A stretch of DNA of 6,744 bases from Clostridia bacterium (GTDB lineage: Bacteria > Bacillota_A > Clostridia > Oscillospirales > CAG-382): NCBI GenBank assembly GCA_017614095.1, contig JAGACN010000149.1, positions 1 to 6,744 of the forward strand, in the 5' to 3' direction. Positions 1 through 4,669 of the stretch are shown in pieces (position 1 is the stretch's first letter; every line of letters starts with the position of its first letter). Made by a program: the position numbers and the translations under genes. The notes below the pieces were generated by a model that was not told the origin of the DNA, made no database searches, and worked only from the letters and a program-made list of their open reading frames with translations.

Positions 1-159
1 AAGACGGACTACCGCGAATACGTCTTCTACCGCGTCTCGTCCAGCAAGGCGTTCTATACGATCAACGGCGAAGGCAGCTACTACTGCCTGGTCAGTTCGC
101 TGCGGAACGTGATGAAGAAAACGGATCTGTTCGTCGCCGGAGAGGCGGTCACCAGGTGA
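1..159 (+). CDS. C-terminal end of an unidentified protein (possibly DUF4340-like)
   Basis: An open frame enters from the left edge in frame 1 and ends at a TGA (157-159), leaving the last 52 residues of a longer protein. The tail is rich in aromatic and beta-forming residues (FYRVSSSKAFYTINGEGSYY) and ends with a short helix-like stretch containing VMKK and the closing AGEAVTR. This pattern recalls the C-terminal end of DUF4340 proteins, which in Firmicutes often sit beside GldG-type ABC transporter genes; that is recollection of family style, not a database match. The stop codon overlaps the GTG start of the following lipoprotein gene (GTGA), so the two are probably translationally coupled and may work together at the cell surface. 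Function is uncertain because almost all of the gene lies outside the window. Confidence 0.7.
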   Translation, partial: KTDYREYVFYRVSSSKAFYTINGEGSYYCLVSSLRNVMKKTDLFVAGEAVTR

Positions 160-944
160 GGTCGCTTTCCGCGCTCGCGCTCCTGCTGACGGTCTGTCTT
201 TGTCTGGCTGCCGGGTTGTCCGGCTGCTCCGATGCGGAGCGCATCCATGAACGGTACGAACCGCTGCACGCCGCCGCGGGGGCGTTCTCGTCCCATACGA
301 GGCGGTCGACCCGGTTCCAGGCGGAAGCCGTTTTCCGCGGGACGGGTGCGAACGGGACCGGCAGCATCCTTTATTCCGTGAACGGAACGGCGCGGTGCGA
401 CGAAACCGAACAGTGGGCGCATCAGGCCTATACCGCCGTCTGGCTTGGCCTGTCGTCGCGGGGCGAGGATCTCTTCCGTTCGGACCGCTGCGTGCATAAA
501 GAGAACGGCGAAGAAACGGTCTCCGACCGGAACACGGCGGAGGTGCTCGGCACGTTTCCCTTCCGGGGGCTCTGGATCCCGGACGAGTCCGACGTGACGG
601 AGATCGCCGTCTCGGACGGGATGAGCGGGACGCTGTATACGGTGAAAGTGGCGGGAAACGCCGACCTGCTGAAAGATCTTTCCGGGATGGACTGGTACGC
701 GCTGACGCAGATCGCCGAACCGGATTTGAGCCGGGAGAAGATCGGGCCGCTGACTTTGACCTATACCGTTTCGGACGGGCAGGTGCGGTCGTTCGCGGCC
801 GAATGCGCGCTGACCGTTTACGAAAAAGCAGGCTATACGCCCGGATATTCGAATCCGGACGCCGACGGCCTGGAACTGACCGTGCGCGTTCAGTGGACGG
901 CAGAGGCGCTGGACGGGGACGTGCCCGGTCCGGAAGATGCATAG
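156..944 (+). CDS. Secreted lipoprotein of unknown function
   Basis: 262 residues from a GTG start. The start is supported by a GGAGAGG ribosome binding site at 139-145 (10 nt upstream) and by the signal peptide that follows directly. Residues 1-23 form a type II signal peptide: a short n-region with one arginine, a hydrophobic core, and the lipobox LSGC with the lipidated cysteine at position 24. The mature protein should therefore be anchored to the outer face of the membrane. The rest is hydrophilic and looks beta-rich, with alternating Thr/Val/Tyr segments such as TLTYTVSDGQVRSF near residues 198-211 and LELTVRVQWTA near the end. This is compatible with a LolA/LppX-like open barrel or a similar lipoprotein fold, but I recognise no specific family. 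It overlaps the upstream gene by 4 nt, so it is likely in the same operon. It ends at TAG (942-944), inside a 14-bp tandem duplication. Confidence 0.85.
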   Translation: MRSLSALALLLTVCLCLAAGLSGCSDAERIHERYEPLHAAAGAFSSHTRRSTRFQAEAVFRGTGANGTGSILYSVNGTARCDETEQWAHQAYTAVWLGLSSRGEDLFRSDRCVHKENGEETVSDRNTAEVLGTFPFRGLWIPDESDVTEIAVSDGMSGTLYTVKVAGNADLLKDLSGMDWYALTQIAEPDLSREKIGPLTLTYTVSDGQVRSFAAECALTVYEKAGYTPGYSNPDADGLELTVRVQWTAEALDGDVPGPEDA

Positions 945-965
945 AATAAGATGCATAGAATAAGA
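935..965 (+). repeat. 14-bp perfect tandem duplication at the lipoprotein stop codon
   Basis: AGATGCATAGAATA occurs at 935-948 and again at 949-962, followed by three more matching bases. The first copy contains the TAG stop of the lipoprotein gene. The second lies in the intergenic leader before the TPP riboswitch. Each copy contains TAGAAT, which matches the -10 consensus at five of six positions, but no convincing -35 element lies about 17 nt upstream of either. It is probably a slippage duplication and may or may not contribute to a promoter for the thiamine unit. Confidence 0.85.
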
Positions 966-979
966 AGAAGAAAACAACC

Positions 980-1092
980 GAATAACGGGGGTGCTGCACC
1001 GATGGTGATGCTGAGATGCGGGATACCGCGAACCCCGCGGCGGGGAGACCCGCCGGAACCTGATCCGGATAATACCGGCGTAGGTATGGACG
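980..1092 (+). promoter_or_regulatory. TPP (THI-box) riboswitch aptamer
   Basis: The conserved THI-box blocks appear in order: GGGGGTGC (987-994), CTGAGA (1011-1016), AACCTGATC (1057-1065), GGATAATACC (1067-1076) and GCGTAGG (1078-1084). Readable helices include P5, CCGG 1065-1068 with CCGG 1075-1078, and P4, ACCT 1058-1061 with AGGT 1082-1085. P3 includes CACC 997-1000 with GGTG 1004-1007. P2 would use the GGGGGT strand with either ACCCC near 1032-1036 or ACCC at 1048-1051. The 40-nt stretch between CTGAGA and AACCTGATC is long and G+C-rich and holds extra hairpins. The element precedes thiT-thiN and is followed by an intrinsic terminator, so it most likely acts by transcription attenuation: TPP binding permits termination and shuts the thiamine genes off. 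The ends of P1 are poorly defined by eye. Confidence 0.96.
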
Positions 1093-1113
1093 AACGTCCG
1101 ACGTTCCAGATAC

Positions 1114-1139
1114 GCGTGCCGGTTCCCGGCACGCTTTTT
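1114..1139 (+). terminator. Riboswitch expression-platform terminator
   Basis: A perfect 9-bp G+C-rich stem, GCGTGCCGG (1114-1122) with CCGGCACGC (1126-1134), closes a TTC loop and is followed directly by five T (1135-1139). It lies just after the TPP aptamer and before the thiT ribosome binding site, as expected for an attenuator. The left arm can instead pair with the 3' strand of aptamer helix P5: ACCGGC 1074-1079 with GCCGGT 1118-1123, plus GTA 1080-1082 with TAC 1111-1113. That gives a plausible antiterminator in the ligand-free state. Confidence 0.92.
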
Positions 1140-1147
1140 GGATGAAC

Positions 1148-1153
1148 AGGAGG
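1148..1153 (+). promoter_or_regulatory. Ribosome binding site that fixes the thiT start
   Basis: AGGAGG lies 9 nt before the ATG at 1163. The upstream in-frame ATG at 1142 has no ribosome binding site of its own, and this Shine-Dalgarno sequence would sit inside its coding region. The 1163 start is therefore preferred. Confidence 0.88.
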
Positions 1154-1162
1154 AAAACGTTC

Positions 1163-1825
1163 ATGGAAAATTCAAAAACCAAAAAACTCGTCTTGTCCGC
1201 CATGCTGGTCGCTTTGGGGACGGCCATCTCCATTCTTTGCGAGTTCATTCCGTTCCTGCGGCTGCCGTTCGGCGGGACCATCACGCTGGCGTCGCTGCTG
1301 CCCGTGATCCTGGTCGGCTATTTCTACGGACCCGGCTGGGGATTCGGCGCCTCGTTCGTCTTCGCGGCGCTGAAACTGGTGGTCGAGTTCCAGACGGTCG
1401 GCGCGCTCTTCACGCCGGGAAGCGACAGCTATGCCGGCGTCGGCATCGCGCTCGGCGTGCTGCTGTTGGACTATATCTGCGCGTATACGGCGGTCGGCGT
1501 CGCGTCCTTCTTCCGGAAGATGAAGCATCCGGCAGCGGCGCTCGCGGTCGGCAGCCTGGTCGCCTGTCTGGTCTGCTACGCCTTCCATACGCTGTCCGGC
1601 ACGCTGTTTTACGGCGCCTGGGCGGAATGGTTCTTCACGGAGACCGTGTTCGGCGGGTTTGCCTTCAGCAAATGGGTGCTCGACACCTTCACCGGGACGG
1701 GACTCGCTTTCGTCTATTCGCTCGTTTACAACGGCTGCTACATGATCCCCGAAACGGTCATCACCCTTCTGGCCGCGGTCGGCGTATCCGCGATCCCGGC
1801 GGTCCGGAAAGGGCGTGAGGGATGA
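1163..1825 (+). CDS. thiT: Energy-coupled thiamine transporter, S-component ThiT
   Basis: 220 residues starting at the ATG after AGGAGG. It is the substrate-binding membrane subunit of an ECF transporter and should capture thiamine outside the cell with high affinity, using EcfA/EcfA'/EcfT modules that are not in this window. The protein is strongly hydrophobic with about six membrane segments. ThiT-like hallmarks include LPFGGTITLASLLPVIL (34-50) and YGPGWGFGA (55-63), plus HTLSGTLFYG (142-151) and YSLVYNG (185-191). By comparison with Lactococcus ThiT, His142, a Trp at 153 or 156, Tyr185 and Asn190 are the likely thiamine contacts; this is inferred from motif position. The stretch between residues 153 and 181 appears longer than in compact homologues. 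Control by the TPP riboswitch and the ATGA overlap with thiN strongly support the assignment. Confidence 0.93.
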   Translation: MENSKTKKLVLSAMLVALGTAISILCEFIPFLRLPFGGTITLASLLPVILVGYFYGPGWGFGASFVFAALKLVVEFQTVGALFTPGSDSYAGVGIALGVLLLDYICAYTAVGVASFFRKMKHPAAALAVGSLVACLVCYAFHTLSGTLFYGAWAEWFFTETVFGGFAFSKWVLDTFTGTGLAFVYSLVYNGCYMIPETVITLLAAVGVSAIPAVRKGREG

Positions 1826-2532
1826 AAGACGTCTGCTTCATCGCGGCGGCCGGCGATTTCCACCCGATGCTGCTGCCGTCCGGCCGGGAAAAGAACTTCT
1901 GGATCGCGGCGGATGCCGGATACCGGAAACTGCTTGATGCCGGCGTCCGGGCGGACCTGTTCGTCGGGGACGGCGACTCGTCGGCATGCATGCCGGAAGG
2001 CGTCGAACGGATCGAACTGCCGGTCGTCAAGGACGACACGGACACCGTCGCGGCCGTCCGGTGCGGACTGGACCGCGGATACCGGATCTTCTGCCTGTAC
2101 GGCGCGCTCGGCGGAGAGCGGCCGTCCCATACGCTGGCGAACGTCCAGACCCTTCTGTTCGCCCGCCGGCAGGGCGGACGCGTCCTGATCGCCGACGGAC
2201 GGAGCCTGATGCTGCTGCTGACGGCGGAGGACGGGACCGTCGTCCTTCCGGAAGAGACCGGGTTCTTTTCGCTGTTCGCGGCGGACGGGCCGGCGGCCGT
2301 GACCGTCCGGAACGCGAAATACGAAGGGGAAAAGATCCGTCTGACCCCCGAATTTCCGCTCGGCGTGAGCAACGAGCGGAAGGACGGATGCGCCGTATGC
2401 GCGGACGAGGGGACCGTTCTGCTGGTCTGCGAGCCGGTCCCGGAGACCCTTTTTGCAACCTTTTCGCCCGTCAAAACCCTTTTGGAAACCCTGAAAAAGG
2501 CCGAGACGGCCGAAAAGACGCGAAAAAAATGA
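1822..2532 (+). CDS. thiN: Thiamine pyrophosphokinase
   Basis: 236 residues. It transfers pyrophosphate from ATP to thiamine, giving TPP and AMP in the cytoplasm, and so converts thiamine imported by ThiT into the cofactor. Family motifs are in order: AADAGYRKL (29-37), GDGDS (49-53, usually GDFDS), KDDTD (70-74), GALGGERPSHTLAN (94-107, usually GGRxDHxLxN) and the C-domain SNE (183-185). The first half is the catalytic Rossmann-like domain and the second the beta-sandwich thiamine-binding domain. The usual fold should end near LLVCEP (200-205); about 30 extra residues follow, ending in a Lys/Thr/Glu-rich tail. The ATG overlaps the thiT stop (ATGA), with GGAAAGGG 8 nt upstream, so translation is probably coupled. 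Oddities are the missing aspartate of the GGRxDH motif (Ser here, with one extra residue) and the tail, whose codons overlap the A-tracts of the rplS promoter. The assignment is firm; full activity is inferred. Confidence 0.93.
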   Translation: MKDVCFIAAAGDFHPMLLPSGREKNFWIAADAGYRKLLDAGVRADLFVGDGDSSACMPEGVERIELPVVKDDTDTVAAVRCGLDRGYRIFCLYGALGGERPSHTLANVQTLLFARRQGGRVLIADGRSLMLLLTAEDGTVVLPEETGFFSLFAADGPAAVTVRNAKYEGEKIRLTPEFPLGVSNERKDGCAVCADEGTVLLVCEPVPETLFATFSPVKTLLETLKKAETAEKTRKK

Positions 2533-2570
2533 AAAAAAGGCTTGCTTTTTCGATTTTTGTGTGATAAGAT
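2518..2570 (+). promoter_or_regulatory. rplS promoter with UP-like A-tracts and extended -10
   Basis: A housekeeping-type promoter reads TTGCTT (2542-2547), a 17-bp spacer, then TAAGAT (2565-2570). The bases TG at 2562-2563, one base before the -10, give an extended -10. Two A7 tracts (2523-2529 and 2532-2538), centred 9 bp apart, lie directly upstream where an UP element would contact the RNA polymerase alpha C-terminal domains. They overlap the last codons and stop of thiN. Transcription would start near 2577. A strong promoter suits a ribosomal protein gene. Confidence 0.68.
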
Positions 2571-2576
2571 AAGCCG

Positions 2577-2654
2577 TTGATTTGCGGGAACGGTCCTCTG
2601 CGGCTCGGTACGAACGTTCCGGAATGACTATATTATTATAGGAGGAAGAGCGAC
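2577..2654 (+). promoter_or_regulatory. rplS 5' leader with hairpin (candidate L19 leader) and RBS
   Basis: The inferred leader is about 78 nt. GGAACG (2587-2592) can pair with CGTTCC (2615-2620), enclosing a 22-nt loop; the next outward position is a G/G mismatch, then C can pair with G. After the hairpin an A+T-rich stretch (about 2628-2640) leads to AGGAGGA at 2640-2646, 8 nt before the ATG. L19 leaders thought to mediate feedback by L19 are known upstream of rplS in Firmicutes. I cannot confirm that this hairpin matches that family. Confidence 0.4.
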
Positions 2655-2996
2655 ATGACTGCATTGGAAGCATTTGCCAGCCAGCAGCTGAAATCTGAAG
2701 TTCCCCAGTTCTGCATCGGTGACACCGTCAAAGTGCACCAGCGCATTAAAGAGGGAAGCAGAGAAAGAACCCAGATTTTCGAAGGAACCGTTACGGCGAA
2801 AAAGAGCGGCGGTATCGGAGAAACCTTTACGGTTCGCCGCGTATCATTCGGCGTCGGCACGGAAAAGACATTCCCGCTGCACTCCCCCAATGTCCAGAAG
2901 GTAGAAGTGGTCAGAGCCGGTAAGGTTCGCAGAGCCAAACTGTATTACCTGCGTGACAGAGTGGGCAAGAGCGCAAAGGTAAAGGAAAAAATCTGA
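2655..2996 (+). CDS. rplS: 50S ribosomal protein L19
   Basis: 113 residues, the normal length for bacterial L19, which sits at the interface of the 30S and 50S subunits. Recognisable segments are the early [20 protein letters not shown] (residues about 20-39), [11 protein letters not shown] (41-51), [10 protein letters not shown] (54-63), and the hallmark [20 protein letters not shown] (67-86) followed by [20 protein letters not shown]. The start has a strong AGGAGGA site 8 nt upstream. Its codon use differs from its neighbours: of 10 arginines, five are AGA, four CGC, one CGT and none CGG, whereas thiN uses CGG for 11 of its 16 arginines. This fits a highly expressed gene. In many Firmicutes rimM-trmD lies directly upstream; here the thiamine unit does, and rplS has its own promoter and a terminator. 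Confidence 0.98.
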   Translation: MTALEAFASQQLKSEVPQFCIGDTVKVHQRIKEGSRERTQIFEGTVTAKKSGGIGETFTVRRVSFGVGTEKTFPLHSPNVQKVEVVRAGKVRRAKLYYLRDRVGKSAKVKEKI

Positions 2997-3007
2997 CTTT
3001 TGATGCG

Positions 3008-3037
3008 AAAGCACCTCTGCAAAGAGGTGCTTTTCTT
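3008..3037 (+). terminator. Intrinsic terminator after rplS
   Basis: An 11-bp perfect stem, AAAGCACCTCT (3008-3018) with AGAGGTGCTTT (3023-3033), is closed by a GCAA tetraloop (GNRA type). It continues into a T-rich run broken by one C (TTTTCTT ending at 3037). It begins 11 nt after the rplS stop. No clear sigma-A promoter is visible between it and lepB, so leaky termination may set how much lepB-rbgA-rnhB message is made. Confidence 0.9.
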
Positions 3038-3071
3038 CCAGAAGGATACAACCCGGGCGAGGTAATAGACC

Positions 3072-3821
3072 ATGGATGAACTCAACAACCAAGAATTGAA
3101 CAACGAACACGAGGGGACCCCGGAAGAACCGGAGCAGCTTATATCCGAACCGGAGCAGCCTATATCCGAAGACGGGTCGCTCGAGGCCGAGGAAGTCGAG
3201 TCCGAAAAGGACTCCGGCCGGAAATGCAAGGCGTCCAACGGCGTCAAGAACGTCTTCGATTACGTGGAGACCTTCTGCTTCTCGCTGGCGGTCGTCCTGT
3301 TCGTTTTTCTGTTCCTGTTCCGCTACACGGCGGTCGACGGGGATTCCATGCTGCCTACGCTGCACGGCGGTCACTCTTCCGAGCACACCGACCGGCTGAT
3401 CATTTCCAACCTGTTCTATACGCCGAAGACCGGCGACATCGTCGTCTTCAATACGGAGACGGAAGACAAGATCCTGATCAAACGGGTCATCGCCGTCGGC
3501 GGTCAGACCGTCCGGATCAATTTCCAGACGTGGGAGGTCGAGGTGGACGGTGTCGTACTGGACGAACCGTACATCCTCCGCCGGGAGAACGTCCCGATGT
3601 CGAGCGGAAACATGAAAGCCATGTACGGAATGGACGAGAACGGCATCTGCACGTTCACCGTTTCCGAAGGCAAGGTCTTCGTGATGGGAGACAACCGGAA
3701 CAACTCCAAGGACAGCCGTTTCCTGGACGTCGGAGAGCAGGACGTCGACCACATTCTCGGCCGCGTCATCCTGCGCCTGTATCCGTTTGACGAATTCGGC
3801 GCCGTGAAGAGCGATGGATAA
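3072..3821 (+). CDS. lepB: Signal peptidase I (leader peptidase)
   Basis: 249 residues. A membrane-bound serine protease that removes signal peptides from exported proteins on the outer face of the membrane. Residues 1-60 are a long, very acidic cytoplasmic segment that includes a duplicated heptapeptide EPEQLIS/EPEQPIS. A single membrane span follows (about 66-85), then the catalytic domain outside. The nucleophile is Ser92 in DGDSMLPTL and the general base is Lys137 in LIKRVIAVGG. The later conserved box GDNRNNSKDSR spans 206-216. Length and motif order are typical of Gram-positive SPase I, apart from the long acidic N-terminus. The ATG has a GAGGT site at 3059-3063, 8 nt upstream. The gene's end overlaps rbgA by 8 nt. 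The neighbourhood rplS-lepB-rbgA-rnhB is a conserved Firmicutes order. Confidence 0.96.
   Translation: MDELNNQELNNEHEGTPEEPEQLISEPEQPISEDGSLEAEEVESEKDSGRKCKASNGVKNVFDYVETFCFSLAVVLFVFLFLFRYTAVDGDSMLPTLHGGHSSEHTDRLIISNLFYTPKTGDIVVFNTETEDKILIKRVIAVGGQTVRINFQTWEVEVDGVVLDEPYILRRENVPMSSGNMKAMYGMDENGICTFTVSEGKVFVMGDNRNNSKDSRFLDVGEQDVDHILGRVILRLYPFDEFGAVKSDG
3126..3170 (+). repeat. 21-bp in-frame tandem duplication in lepB
   Basis: Two 21-bp copies (3128-3148 and 3149-3169) differ by one base (T at 3139, C at 3160), and the match extends two bases left and one base right. They encode EPEQLIS and EPEQPIS at residues about 20-33 in the acidic cytoplasmic tail of signal peptidase I. The single difference is the Leu/Pro change, so this is a recent in-frame expansion in a probably disordered region. 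Confidence 0.9.
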
Positions 3822-4662
3822 GAACATCGTCTGGTATCCCGGCCACATGGCGAAAGCGCGCCGCAAGATCCAGGAGGCGCTTCCGCTGGTGGACATGGTC
3901 ATCGAACTGCTGGACGCGCGGGCGCCTTTTTCCAGCCGGAACCCGTCGTTCGCGGAACTGTTCGCGCGCAAGCCCTGTCTGTCGTTGCTGACCAAGTGCG
4001 CGCTGGCCGATCCGAAAAAGGTATCCATGTATCTGAACCGGATGCGTTCGGAAGAGCGCGTGCCGGTCCCGATCGACTGCAAGACCGGCAGCGGGATCAA
4101 AAACGTCAACCCGGCCATCCGCACGCTGATGGCGGAAAAACTGGAGCGGGACGTGGCAAAGGGGATGACCCGGCCGATCCGCGCCATGGTCGTCGGCATC
4201 ACGAACGTGGGCAAATCCACGTTTATCAATACGGTCGCCGGGAACCGGCGCGCCAAAGCGGAAGACCGCCCCGGCGTCACCCGGCAGAATCAGTGGTTCG
4301 CCATCCCGTCGTTGGGACTGGAGCTGCTGGACACCCCCGGGCTGCTGTGGCATAAATTCGACGATCAGGACGTCGCCAGAAAACTGGCGATGCTCGGATC
4401 CATCAACGACGAGATCCTGGATCAGACCGAGCTGACCTGCTGCCTGCTGGGCCTTCTCCGCCGGCTGTACCCGGATCTGCTCCGCGCCCGCTACAAGGCG
4501 GACTGGACGGAAGAGGATTCGGACTACGATCTGTTTCTGGCCATCGCGCGGAAGCGGGGATTCATCCGCTCCGGGAACGAGGTGGACGAAGACCGGACCG
4601 CCGCGGTGATCCTGGACGAATTCCGCGCCGGAAAAATCGGACAAATCTGTCTGGACGAGTAG
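3814..4662 (+). CDS. rbgA: Ribosome biogenesis GTPase RbgA/YlqF
   Basis: 282 residues, the usual RbgA length. A circularly permuted GTPase needed for late 50S assembly. The N-terminal WYPGHMAKARRKI (7-19) is diagnostic and contains His11, equivalent to the catalytic His9 of Bacillus RbgA. Motif order is the permuted one: G4 position TKCA (60-63), G5-like IDCKTGSG (87-94), G1 GITNVGKST (128-136), G2 PGVT (153-156) and G3 DTPG (173-176). The C-terminal part (about 185-282) is the helical rRNA-binding domain. The notable oddity is G4, normally (N/T)KxD: the base-specifying Asp is Ala63 (GCG), which needs two base changes from an Asp codon. G1, G2 and G3 look intact, so the gene does not look decayed. 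It starts inside the end of lepB (8-nt overlap), with no strong separate ribosome binding site, so translation is probably coupled. rnhB follows after 7 nt. Confidence 0.95.
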   Translation: MDKNIVWYPGHMAKARRKIQEALPLVDMVIELLDARAPFSSRNPSFAELFARKPCLSLLTKCALADPKKVSMYLNRMRSEERVPVPIDCKTGSGIKNVNPAIRTLMAEKLERDVAKGMTRPIRAMVVGITNVGKSTFINTVAGNRRAKAEDRPGVTRQNQWFAIPSLGLELLDTPGLLWHKFDDQDVARKLAMLGSINDEILDQTELTCCLLGLLRRLYPDLLRARYKADWTEEDSDYDLFLAIARKRGFIRSGNEVDEDRTAAVILDEFRAGKIGQICLDE

Positions 4663-4669
4663 GGACGCC

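Noticed and set aside
81..977. Antisense open frame opposite the lipoprotein gene
   Set aside because: Arg/Pro-rich shadow translation; the + strand has a ribosome binding site, a signal peptide and a lipobox.
951..1145. Small + strand open frame (64 codons) across the riboswitch
   Set aside because: It is read through the structured TPP aptamer and terminator and has no ribosome binding site; the bases are explained by RNA structure.
1142..1162. Seven-residue N-terminal extension of ThiT from an earlier ATG
   Set aside because: That ATG has no ribosome binding site and the AGGAGG lies inside the extension, correctly spaced for 1163.
2500..2560. Possible terminator after thiN (AAAAAG/CTTTTT, and GGCC/GGCC inside the gene)
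   Set aside because: The stems are very short or A-T only and overlap the rplS promoter elements; I could not support a real terminator.
2844..4280. Long antisense open frame (478 codons) across rplS, lepB and rbgA
   Set aside because: Its translation has no recognisable domain, it lies opposite three firmly identified genes, and long antisense frames are expected where third positions are G/C-rich.
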